Shown: in pieces, positions 1 through 7,747 of the stretch
Numbering within the stretch: the stretch's first letter is position 1
Layout of the letters: the number at the start of each line of letters is the position of its first letter
Assembly (NCBI RefSeq): GCF_944324745.1
Contig: NZ_CALUXO010000085.1
Span: 16,190-80,189, forward strand
Direction: 5' to 3'
From: an uncultured Thomasclavelia sp.
Lineage (GTDB): Bacteria; Bacillota_I; Bacilli_A; Erysipelotrichales; Coprobacillaceae
Length of the DNA: 64,000 nt
Notes under the pieces: model-generated
Told to the model about the DNA's origin: nothing
Seen by the model: the letters and a program-made list of their open reading frames with translations, nothing else
Databases searched by the model: none
Translations under genes and position numbers: made by a program

Positions 1-684
1 ATTGACTTTGATATTTTGTATACTTATCTTTCATCAATTGACAGTCTTATTCAACGTATGGGAAGAGTTTATCGAAAAAGAGTGAATACTAAGCAAATAA
101 ATAATGTTCATATTTATACTTTTAAAGATGGAATAGGTTGTGTATATGATAAAACTATTTATGAAAGGTCATTAGATGTTTTAAAAGATTATCATAATAA
201 GATGTTTTTAGAAGCGGAAAAAATTAGTTGTATGGATATAGTTTATGATCGAAAAGAATTAGAAAAAACAAAATATATGAAAGTATATAATGAGAAAATT
301 CAGTATTTAAACAACCTTGTAGCATTACAGGTTGAAAAAAATGAAGTGGATAGTAAATTTAGAAATATTAATGGCATCCATATATTGCCAGAACGTTTTT
401 ATAATTTAAAAGAAGTTCAGGGTTTAATTGAATGTCTTATTAATGATGAAAATAAAACGATAAGAAAATATGAATTATTGAATAATGTCTTGGAATATTG
501 TATCCCATATACAGTTTATAAACCTTTGCATAGTAATGGCTATATTGATGTAAAAAGTTGTATTAAGGGAGAAGCAATCCATCGAGCACGATGTAAGTAT
601 GATTTTGATGATAAGACACATAAAGGCATTGGCTTAGTTATTAATGAAATTGATGATAATGAATTAAATGAACAATATATTTAA
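1..684 (+). CDS. cas3: CRISPR-associated helicase/nuclease Cas3, C-terminal part (5' truncated by window)
   Basis: Cas3 is the helicase-nuclease that Cascade recruits to unwind and degrade targeted DNA. The frame is open from base 1, so the start and the HD and N-terminal helicase parts lie upstream. What is visible is the end of RecA-like domain 2, with helicase motif VI (DSLIQRMGRVYRKR, about residues 14-27 of the fragment), followed by about 200 residues of charged helical C-terminal domain. The motif-VI form and the cas4-cas1-cas2 genes downstream fit type I-B. The gene ends 15 nt before the cas4 start, so the genes are probably one operon. A generic DEAD-box helicase is unlikely in this context. 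Confidence 0.9.
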   Translation: MDFDILYTYLSSIDSLIQRMGRVYRKRVNTKQINNVHIYTFKDGIGCVYDKTIYERSLDVLKDYHNKMFLEAEKISCMDIVYDRKELEKTKYMKVYNEKIQYLNNLVALQVEKNEVDSKFRNINGIHILPERFYNLKEVQGLIECLINDENKTIRKYELLNNVLEYCIPYTVYKPLHSNGYIDVKSCIKGEAIHRARCKYDFDDKTHKGIGLVINEIDDNELNEQYI

Positions 685-699
685 AAGCAGGTGAGGATA

Positions 700-1185
700 A
701 TGAAACAAATAACCGGAACTATGTATGCTTATAGTTATTTATGTTGGCGAAAGTTATGGCTTTTTACTAAAGATATTGTGATGGAACAAGAAAATGAAAA
801 TGTAATAATTGGAAAACTAATTGATCAGGAAAGTTATCGTCGAGAAAAGAAACACTTGTATTTAGACGATATTGTTTGTATAGATATTGTCAAAGATAAT
901 GTTATCTGTGAAATAAAGAAAAGCTCATCACAACGTGAAATGGCGGTTCAACAACTAAAATACTATTTGTATTTATTAAATAAAAAAGGTATAAAAGTTA
1001 CTGGAGAGTTACTAGTACCTAAAGAAAATCATAAAGAAATAATAGCGCTAGATGAAAAAGATATAACTAATATTGAAAAATAATTACAGAAAATCAAAAC
1101 TATTTGTAGCGAAGTTACACCACCAGAAATTATTAACAATAAAATATGCAAAAAATGTGCATATTTTGAATTGTGTTATATATAG
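700..1185 (+). pseudogene. cas4: cas4 interrupted by an in-frame TAA (RecB-like exonuclease of the adaptation module)
   Basis: Cas4 trims prespacers and selects the PAM end with Cas1-Cas2. The preferred start is the ATG at 700, behind AGGTGAGG; a GTG at 691 is possible. The N-terminus shows the first Fe-S Cys in SYLCWRKLWLF, then a RecB nuclease core with CEIKKSS and QQLKYYLYLL. A TAA at 1081-1083 ends the frame after 127 residues. The same frame stays open for 33 more codons to TAG at 1183-1185, and those codons encode the conserved terminal cysteine cluster (ICKKCAYFELCYI) plus another Cys upstream. cas1 starts 3 nt after the distal stop, as expected for an intact cas4 end. The most economical reading is a single-base nonsense change (for example GAA or CAA to TAA) or a sequencing error. 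The truncated product would lack three of the four Fe-S ligands. Confidence 0.85.
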
Positions 1186-1188
1186 ATT

Positions 1189-2181
1189 ATGGAACAATCA
1201 TATTATATTTTTTCAAGTGGAGAACTTCGTAGAAAAGACGATTCATTAGTTCTGATAAATGAAAAAGGCAAAAAAGATATTCCAATAGAGCGAGTATATG
1301 ATTTATACATATTTGGTACTGTAAGTGTTAATTCAGTTTTATTATCATTTTTAGCTAAAAAAGGAATTTGCGTACATTTTTATAACTATTATGATTTTTA
1401 TATAGGGTCATTTTATCCTAAAGAGACATTAGTATCAGGTAGTTTATTAGTAAAACAAGTAGAAAAATATCAAGAATACGAATCAAGACTCTTGATAGCT
1501 CAACAAATTATAGAAGCGGCATCATATAATATTTTGAGAAATTTAAAATATTATAATTCTAGAGATAAAGATTTGAATCAATATATTGCGCAGATAAAGG
1601 AGTTTAGAAAAGAAATATATAGGACTAGAAATATTTCATCATTAATGGGTGTAGAGGGAAATATTCGTAAAGTCTATTATGATTCATGGAAAAGAATAAT
1701 AGATCAAAATATTGATTTTGAAAAAAGAGTAAAAAGACCACCAGACAATATGGTAAACACATTAATTTCATTCATGAATTCAGTTATTTATACAAAAACA
1801 CTATCTGAAATATACAAAACTCAATTAAATCCAACGATTAGTTATTTACATGAACCTTCAGATAAACGCTTTTCATTATGTTTGGATTTATCAGAAGTAT
1901 TTAAACCATTGCTTGTTGATAGAACGATATTTTCTTTGTTAAATAAAAATATGATAACTGAAGATGATTTCTATATGGATGATGGAAATTATTATCGTAT
2001 GAAAGATCGAACAATGCAAGTAGTAGTAAAAGCATTAGAAGATACATTATCCAGATCTATTAAACATAAAGATTTGAATAGAAATGTATCATACAAACAT
2101 TTGATAAGACTAGAAGCTTATAAATTGATAAAGCATATTCTAGATGAGAAAGTTTATCAAGGATTTAAAATTTGGTGGTAA
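1189..2181 (+). CDS. cas1: CRISPR-associated integrase Cas1 (type I-B)
   Basis: Cas1 is the endonuclease/integrase that inserts new spacers at the leader end of the array, in complex with Cas2. The 330-aa length is normal. The N-terminal beta domain is followed by the helical catalytic domain. The metal-binding triad is visible: E156 in MGVEGN, H221 in YLHEPSDKRF and E236 in LDLSEVFKPLLVDR. The start lies 3 nt after the distal cas4 stop. Nothing looks damaged, so adaptation may persist despite the broken cas4. Confidence 0.95.
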   Translation: MEQSYYIFSSGELRRKDDSLVLINEKGKKDIPIERVYDLYIFGTVSVNSVLLSFLAKKGICVHFYNYYDFYIGSFYPKETLVSGSLLVKQVEKYQEYESRLLIAQQIIEAASYNILRNLKYYNSRDKDLNQYIAQIKEFRKEIYRTRNISSLMGVEGNIRKVYYDSWKRIIDQNIDFEKRVKRPPDNMVNTLISFMNSVIYTKTLSEIYKTQLNPTISYLHEPSDKRFSLCLDLSEVFKPLLVDRTIFSLLNKNMITEDDFYMDDGNYYRMKDRTMQVVVKALEDTLSRSIKHKDLNRNVSYKHLIRLEAYKLIKHILDEKVYQGFKIWW

Positions 2182-2204
2182 TTAATTTTAGAAGGGAAAT
2201 AATT

Positions 2205-2483
2205 ATGTATCTGATTTTAATTTATGATATAAAGCAAGAAAAAAATTATGAAAGAAGACAAAGAATGGTTTTTAAAACATGCAAAAAATATTTGAAACAT
2301 ATTCAAAAATCAGTGTTTGAAGGTGAGTTGGATAAATCTCAATATATAAAGTTAAGTATTGAACTAAAAAAATACTTGAATCAAAATTTAGATTCTTGTA
2401 TCATATTTTCTGGAAGAAATGATATATGGATGAAAAAGGAATTTATCACAAAACCAATTGAAGAAGATGATCAATTTATCTAA
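2205..2483 (+). CDS. cas2: CRISPR-associated protein Cas2
   Basis: Cas2 is the structural core of the Cas1-Cas2 integration complex. I chose the ATG at 2205 because it follows GAAGGGA and gives MYLILIYDIKQEKN, the usual beta1 strand with the conserved Asp. An in-frame TTG at 2172 inside the end of cas1 would add 11 unlikely residues. The 92-aa ferredoxin-like protein has the typical RRQRMVFKTCKKYLKHIQKS helix. It is the last cas gene and abuts the leader. Confidence 0.93.
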   Translation: MYLILIYDIKQEKNYERRQRMVFKTCKKYLKHIQKSVFEGELDKSQYIKLSIELKKYLNQNLDSCIIFSGRNDIWMKKEFITKPIEEDDQFI

Positions 2484-2646
2484 TTATTTCAGTCGACCAT
2501 CATTATGTAAAAAATATAGGGTATCGACTGAGTTAATTTAAAAATAGAACAAAAACATTTTCTTTTATTCCTAATTTCCTACTAAACATATCACCTCAAG
2601 TAGCAATCATATAGGAGTTCAATGCATAAAACCTTTATGTGCACGG
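2484..2646 (+). promoter_or_regulatory. CRISPR leader 1 with an 8-bp inverted repeat
   Basis: This is the AT-rich stretch between cas2 and the first repeat. It holds a perfect inverted repeat, TCAGTCGA (2489-2496) and TCGACTGA (2524-2531), around a 27-nt loop with GTAAAAA at loop positions 11-17. The last bases before the first repeat are ACGG. Leader polarity is supported by the degenerate repeat at the opposite end of the array and by cas2 lying upstream. Leader 2 (12837-13007) has the same layout. Confidence 0.85.
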
Positions 2647-3859
2647 GTTATTAATCTAATCATTATATGAAATGTAAATAGATTAACAGGAGCAATAGCA
2701 CGAGGAGCTGTATTCGTTATTAATCTAATCATTATATGAAATGTAAATGTATTATTGGCGAAAAACCCTCTGGAACTGGCGATTTCTGTTATTAATCTAA
2801 TCATTATATGAAATGTAAATTACTAAATTGAATCGGTAGAGTAGGAGTTTGGTTATAGTTATTAATCTAATCATTATATGAAATGTAAATCACTCTAGTT
2901 ATGTTGTCCCTGAAACTGGTGAGATTGTTATTAATCTAATCATTATATGAAATGTAAATGATGAAAGAAAAACTAAAAAGCATATTTGATTTTGTGTTAT
3001 TAATCTAATCATTATATGAAATGTAAATAGTCAATCGATTAGGAACAAAGAAATAATAAAAATCGTTATTAATCTAATCATTATATGAAATGTAAATTCA
3101 ATATCGGCTTTTTTACGATTGACGCCATATAAACGTTATTAATCTAATCATTATATGAAATGTAAATAAGGTGTAACTTTAAAAGGTTTAACTATCAAAG
3201 ACAGTTATTAATCTAATCATTATATGAAATGTAAATAACAATGTTAGTGATACTATATATCCTAATAATTTAGTTATTAATCTAATCATTATATGAAATG
3301 TAAATTTTTTTAAGGTATTTCTTAATTAATACTTCTTGTGTAGTTATTAATCTAATCATTATATGAAATGTAAATTGTTGATAAGAGTGTTTGTATCTAG
3401 CAGCAACAAGGCGTTATTAATCTAATCATTATATGAAATGTAAATTAAAGGGTATAGAATAGCGTGTGCGGCTATGTATGCGTTATTAATCTAATCATTA
3501 TATGAAATGTAAATGTTCTTGTTGCGACCGGTGGCGGTGCTGCTGGAGCTGTTATTAATCTAATCATTATATGAAATGTAAATAGAGCAGTTGAATCTGT
3601 AGTACTTGACTGTTGGACAGTTATTAATCTAATCATTATATGAAATGTAAATTTGCGACTTCTATACTTCTAAATCTCTTTGTAAATTGTTATTAATCTA
3701 ATCATTATATGAAATGTAAATTTATTCATCGTCAACTCCTTCAACTTCCACGTCACCGTTATTAATCTAATCATTATATGAAATGTAAATGTGGCAGGTA
3801 ATTTGCTACCAACTTTATTCACAACTATTATTAATCTAATCATTATATGAAATATTTTT
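2647..3859 (+). CRISPR. CRISPR array 1: 18 repeats of 33 nt, 17 spacers
   Basis: Repeats start with GTTATTAATCTAATC and end with ATGAAATGTAAAT. I see no changes in copies 1-17. Copy 18 (3827-3859) starts with A and its last bases are altered (GAAATATTTTT), which marks the leader-distal end. Repeat starts: 2647, 2716, 2788, 2858, 2927, 2996, 3065, 3135, 3204, 3273, 3343, 3413, 3482, 3551, 3620, 3689, 3758, 3827. Spacers are 36-39 nt. The 3' end ATGTAAAT is the same as in the type I-B repeats of Clostridioides and would form the 8-nt crRNA 5' tag after Cas6 cleavage. An apparent minus-strand reading frame over the first repeats is an artefact of the repeats. Confidence 0.98.
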
Positions 3860-3931
3860 ATTCAAATCGTCGTAATTATATATTTTCAACAAATAGTTAT
3901 GACGTATATGTGATTATTTTTTTGCGATTTA

Positions 3932-3961
3932 TTGAATTTTGCTTGTTTCATATGCTATAAT
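3932..3961 (+). promoter_or_regulatory. Probable sigma-A promoter for the small ORF / GGDEF unit
   Basis: TTGAAT (3932-3937), 18 nt, then TATAAT (3956-3961) with a TGC just before the -10. It lies 67 nt before the small ORF at 4028, in the gap after array 1. The remainder of 3860-4027 shows no coding or known RNA structure. Confidence 0.55.
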
Positions 3962-4027
3962 TTTTATGTGATTTAATACATTTATATTTGACTGGTCAAA
4001 AGATGACTAATCGGAGAGGTATAGTAT

Positions 4028-4174
4028 ATGCTAGATAAGCTTACAAAAATATTATTTTTTATTCAAAGATGTTTGTATTTTGTATTAAACAAAATCATAA
4101 GAAACATCTTTTTTATTTTGTTGTGTATTTTAGTTAACGTTTCAGTGCAAAATAAGAGAGGTTTTATGATATGA
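4028..4174 (+). CDS. Small hydrophobic 48-aa leader protein, translationally coupled to the GGDEF gene
   Basis: The ATG follows GGAGAGG with good spacing, and the 48-codon frame ends in TGA overlapping the next gene's start (ATGA at 4171-4174), a classic coupling overlap. The sequence has basic ends and a hydrophobic centre (NIFFILLCILVNVSV), so it may be a single-span membrane peptide. I do not recognise it. The same DNA forms a terminator-like hairpin (4066-4110), so the ORF may be a leader peptide rather than a stable protein. It is too short for homology arguments; the support is the RBS, promoter and overlap. Confidence 0.5.
   Translation: MLDKLTKILFFIQRCLYFVLNKIIRNIFFILLCILVNVSVQNKRGFMI
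4066..4114 (+). terminator. Terminator-like hairpin inside the small leader ORF
   Basis: AAGATGTTT (4066-4074) pairs with AAACATCTT (4102-4110). An inner pair, ATTTTGT (4077-4083) with ACAAAAT (4089-4095), extends the stem, and a T-rich run follows. It lies upstream of the diguanylate cyclase start, so it could act as an attenuator. There is no direct evidence of a ligand-binding partner structure. Confidence 0.5.
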
Positions 4175-5598
4175 AAAACGGTTTGATAAAACAATGGGTA
4201 AAATCATTAATCAATGCAGGGATAGTTATATGTTTAATGACAGCATGTTCTTTTATTATGATTAGATGGGTTAATAACTATGAAGAAGAAAAAGCTTATG
4301 AAAAACTTTATAGTGAAGCAAAACAATGGGAAAATACTATTGAAAGATACATCAAATGGGATCATGAAACATTAGAAATAATTGCAATAATGATTAGTGA
4401 ATATGATGATTTTCAATCATCTGAGCTATGGGATATCTTAGATTCTTATAATATGGTCGGTTTAATGTCATCGTTAGAGATATTGATGCCAGATGATTCT
4501 GTAATTAAAAGTGGTGGTGAAAGAATTTATGATGATGGACAAAGTTTTGCTAGCGAATCTGAAAAAGGGAATCATATAACAGATCGTTTAGAATCGCCAG
4601 AGAAAAAAGGCGTTTATATTGTTCGACACTATGTTCCAATTCAAAAAAACGGAATTACGGTTGCAATGTTATATGGAATAGTTGATTTAAATAATTTAAT
4701 TGAAAAAAGTGAGGCTAAACCATATGATGGAAAAGCTTCGTTATGTATAGTAGATGGCAATACTGGAGATTATTTAGTTGATCCCTGGCACGATACATTG
4801 GGTAATATTTGGGAACTTGGTGAGCGTGAATTAAAGGAAGGATATACAACCGAGGATTTTGTTGCTGGTATTACTAATGGCAATAGGGGCTATGTTGTTT
4901 TCATTTCACAAACTACTGGAGAATATTTATACTTATATTGTACCCCAATGACAATTAATGAATGGCGATTAATAATCCATGTGCCAGAAGAAGTTGTCTT
5001 TCAAGATGCTAAGGCAATTCAAAAATCATTGTATTTATTTTTACTCTTTGAAATTATTTGTTTGGTTTTATATTTCATTTGGATTTGTTTGCAGGGAATT
5101 CATTCTTATCGTAAACTTCGAGCAAGGGGTGAACAAGATCTTTTATTAGGTATTTATAATAGAAACCGTTATGAAATTGATATTAAACAAATAAATCAGG
5201 ATTTTAAAAATTATTTTGCTTGTATTTATATTGATGTAAATGGATTGCATGAATTAAATAATCAAAGTGGTCATGAGGCAGGTGACCAGATGTTAAAAAG
5301 AGTGGCGACTGAATTGAAAATATTGTTTGGAAACAAACATACTTATCGTATTGGTGGCGATGAATTTATAGTTTTTATTACTGATGTTGATGAAGCTCAA
5401 GTAGCTAAAAAATGTAATATGCTTGAAGAAAATTTAAAAAAAGAAAATATTTATGTATCTATTGGTTTTAAATGGGTAGAGAAATTAACATCAATAAATA
5501 AAATAATTAAAGAGGCAGAACAAAAGATGTATGAAGCAAAAAAGAAATTTTATCAACAAGATCAGTTTGATCGACGCCGAAATAATTTTAATGATTAA
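4171..5598 (+). CDS. Membrane-bound diguanylate cyclase (extracellular sensor + GGDEF)
   Basis: It probably makes cyclic-di-GMP from two GTP in response to an external signal. TM1 is at about residues 13-32, followed by an outside domain of about 240 residues (Cache-like, by its spacing between two TMs). TM2 is at about 287-307 (FLLFEIICLVLYFIWIC), with a C-terminal GGDEF domain at about 325-465. The active-site motif is intact (YRIGGDEF, G395-F399). The upstream RxxD inhibitory I-site is not seen. The start is the ATG overlapping the small ORF stop. No EAL or HD-GYP protein and no c-di-GMP riboswitch is apparent in the window. Confidence 0.9.
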   Translation: MKNGLIKQWVKSLINAGIVICLMTACSFIMIRWVNNYEEEKAYEKLYSEAKQWENTIERYIKWDHETLEIIAIMISEYDDFQSSELWDILDSYNMVGLMSSLEILMPDDSVIKSGGERIYDDGQSFASESEKGNHITDRLESPEKKGVYIVRHYVPIQKNGITVAMLYGIVDLNNLIEKSEAKPYDGKASLCIVDGNTGDYLVDPWHDTLGNIWELGERELKEGYTTEDFVAGITNGNRGYVVFISQTTGEYLYLYCTPMTINEWRLIIHVPEEVVFQDAKAIQKSLYLFLLFEIICLVLYFIWICLQGIHSYRKLRARGEQDLLLGIYNRNRYEIDIKQINQDFKNYFACIYIDVNGLHELNNQSGHEAGDQMLKRVATELKILFGNKHTYRIGGDEFIVFITDVDEAQVAKKCNMLEENLKKENIYVSIGFKWVEKLTSINKIIKEAEQKMYEAKKKFYQQDQFDRRRNNFND

Positions 5599-5636
5599 TA
5601 TTGTAAAATAAGTTTTTAATAGTTATCTTAAATATT

Positions 5637-5694
5637 AAAAAGGTAGTAATTAATAGTTACTTTAATGAATAATTTTTAACTTTACTACCTTTTT
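5637..5694. terminator. Bidirectional terminator between convergent genes
   Basis: AAAAAGGTAGTAA (5637-5649) and its complement TTACTACCTTTTT (5682-5694) form a stem with A/T tracts on both sides. It sits between the GGDEF gene (+) and the membrane protein gene (-). Confidence 0.75.
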
Positions 5695-5720
5695 ATTAAT
5701 CTTATTTCATCTCAAATAAA

Positions 5721-6365
5721 TTATTTGTTCATTCCCTTTTTTATCATTTTTTGACTAGTTATAAAAGCAATAACCATAATTAAAAATGAGATATCAAAAG
5801 GACTACTTAAAGTCATTAAGACTACAAATATTGAAATAATAACACCAATCAATTGAATTGAAAATGCTTGTATTTTTAATTGATAACGTTTAATAATTTT
5901 ATACTGTCTGATAAATTGATAAATCGTAATATAAAATGCAAAAACAGCAACTAAAAAATCAATTGAAATATGAATTAAATAATGATCTGTTAAAAACTCT
6001 TTGAGAAACATTAAAACTATGTAACCACACATGGTAATCCATAATCCAGAAATTGTATAGCGCTGAGTGTCGCTATTTTTCATTTCTTTGATTTTATCTT
6101 TAAACTTTATACGTTTTTCTATCTGTTGAACATATGCTTTAATCGATTGATGCGAAAACTTCGAAATATCATTGACATCATTTTGGTGCTTTATCAGCTG
6201 ATTCAATACTTCTGTTAAAATAATATTGGCTTTTAAAGACTGACTTTGATGTTTAAAAACATAAGTTTCTATTTTTTGATATAAATCAAAATATTGTTCA
6301 TTTAATGATTTAGTTAAAGCAACATTATCATCATATAAGTCATATTTATTCTTATTTTTTTTCAT
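5721..6365 (-). CDS. Uncharacterised membrane protein with a soluble helical N-terminus
   Basis: This is a 214-aa protein. About 100 charged, helical N-terminal residues (resembling the HAAS/DUF1129-type cytoplasmic head of Bacillota membrane proteins, an impression only) are followed by four hydrophobic segments at about residues 108-125, 131-150, 165-185 and 188-205. It overlaps the stop of the M18 aminopeptidase gene by one base (TAATG), so the two are co-transcribed. No catalytic motif is visible and I cannot assign a function. Confidence 0.75.
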   Translation of the reverse strand: MKKNKNKYDLYDDNVALTKSLNEQYFDLYQKIETYVFKHQSQSLKANIILTEVLNQLIKHQNDVNDISKFSHQSIKAYVQQIEKRIKFKDKIKEMKNSDTQRYTISGLWITMCGYIVLMFLKEFLTDHYLIHISIDFLVAVFAFYITIYQFIRQYKIIKRYQLKIQAFSIQLIGVIISIFVVLMTLSSPFDISFLIMVIAFITSQKMIKKGMNK

Positions 6366-7681
6366 TATTGAACCTTTAAAATCTTATGACTTACTTCACT
6401 AATATGACTATTAAAGAATGTTTTCATTAATTGAATCATATAATAAGTATCTTTGACACCAGCAGTTTCATAAGTTGAATGCATAGCAAGTTGTGGTAAG
6501 CCAATATCAACACTATTCATTGAAACTTGTGACATCGCAATATTTCCTAGAGTACTTCCACCTAGTTCATCAGAACGATTAGCAAAGAACTGTAATGGAA
6601 CATTTGCTTTTTGGCATAAGTCACGTAAAATAGCAATGCTGACACCATCACTAGTATATTTTTGTCCCGCATGTGATTTAACAACTACACCTTCATTCAT
6701 GTAAACACAATTGGCAACATCAGTTTTACCAGGATGATTTGGATGAACAGCATGAGCGTTATCAGCACTTAACATAAAGCTGCAAGCTAAAGCCCGATAA
6801 TAGTCTTCTTCACTTTTTCCAAGAGCATTGTTGATTCGTTTTAAAACATCATATAAGAAAGTAGATCCAGCTCCTTGTTTTGATTGAGAACCAACTTCCT
6901 CATTATCAAAGCAAGCTAAAACATTAACTGATTCATCGTTAGAACCACCTAAAAATCCTTTTAGAGAAGTAAAACCACATTGTAAATCATCTAAGTGAGG
7001 TGATGAGATAAATTCTTCATTTGCTCCCCAGATAGAAGGTGAAGTACGGTTATATAAATATAAATCACTGCCATAAATATCATTAACGTCAACATTTAAT
7101 TCTTTAGCAATTAGTTTTTTAAAATCACCAGGTTTTGTATCACTACCACCAAAAAGCGGTAACATATCAACTTGTTTATTATATGCGTAGCCATCGTTTA
7201 CTGCTCGATTCATGTGAATAGCCAAATTAGGAATTAAGACCAAATCGCGATCAATATTTAATAATTTAGTTACTATTTGATTTCCTTCTTTAACTAAGAC
7301 TCTACCAGCAATAGATAGAGGACGATCAAACCATGTAGCACAAAGCATACCACCGTATCCTTCAGTATTTAATTGGGTATATTTTCCTTTTACTTCAATT
7401 TCAGCATTTTCTTTAATTTTGAAAGTCGGATAATCAGTATGTGATGCTGCTACATTAAATCCATAGTTATCTAAATTAGTACCAATATTGAAAGCAATAA
7501 TACTTGAGTTGTTTCTAGTTACAAAATATTTACCGCCAGGGACAAGTTTCCAATGTTGGCTTTCTAATACCTCATTATATCCATTTTCTAATAATTGTTT
7601 TCTAATATTTTCTACTGCATGAAAGGCTGTTGGGCTTTTTTGTAGAAAATCTAATAATTCTTGAGAAATTTCTTTATCCAT
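6365..7681 (-). CDS. apeB: M18 family aspartyl aminopeptidase
   Basis: This is a cytosolic di-zinc aminopeptidase that removes N-terminal acidic residues from peptides. The 438-aa length is typical. Metal ligands and catalytic residues appear in the usual order: ASHTDYPTF, PHLDDLQCG, CFDNEEVGSQ, LSADNAHAVHPNHPGK and the late AMHSTYE. The start follows GGAGG by 8 nt. It is first of a two-gene unit with the downstream membrane protein. Family assignment is secure; the physiological substrate is not visible. Confidence 0.93.
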   Translation of the reverse strand: MDKEISQELLDFLQKSPTAFHAVENIRKQLLENGYNEVLESQHWKLVPGGKYFVTRNNSSIIAFNIGTNLDNYGFNVAASHTDYPTFKIKENAEIEVKGKYTQLNTEGYGGMLCATWFDRPLSIAGRVLVKEGNQIVTKLLNIDRDLVLIPNLAIHMNRAVNDGYAYNKQVDMLPLFGGSDTKPGDFKKLIAKELNVDVNDIYGSDLYLYNRTSPSIWGANEEFISSPHLDDLQCGFTSLKGFLGGSNDESVNVLACFDNEEVGSQSKQGAGSTFLYDVLKRINNALGKSEEDYYRALACSFMLSADNAHAVHPNHPGKTDVANCVYMNEGVVVKSHAGQKYTSDGVSIAILRDLCQKANVPLQFFANRSDELGGSTLGNIAMSQVSMNSVDIGLPQLAMHSTYETAGVKDTYYMIQLMKTFFNSHISEVSHKILKVQ

Positions 7682-7708
7682 ATAAAAACCTCCTACTTGG
7701 ATAAGTAT

Positions 7709-7747
7709 AACATATCCTTTTGGAATACCAAAAGGATATGTTTTTTA
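7709..7747. terminator. 15-bp hairpin downstream of the permease gene
   Basis: AACATATCCTTTTGG (7709-7723) pairs perfectly with CCAAAAGGATATGTT (7728-7742). The T-run is on the plus-strand side; on the minus strand the tail is only TTATACTT. It lies just past the permease stop, so it is taken as that gene's terminator. Confidence 0.65.

Noticed and set aside
2619..2804. 61-aa minus-strand reading frame at the start of array 1
   Set aside because: It is made of CRISPR repeats read in reverse (MIRLIT repeated), with no RBS; a shadow of the array.
3962..4027. Possible c-di-GMP riboswitch upstream of the GGDEF gene
   Set aside because: No GEMM-type conserved loops or GNRA/receptor motifs; only a simple hairpin downstream.
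3860..4027. Remnant of a further CRISPR repeat or mobile element after array 1
   Set aside because: Apart from the degenerate terminal repeat no repeat-like or att-like sequence is visible.
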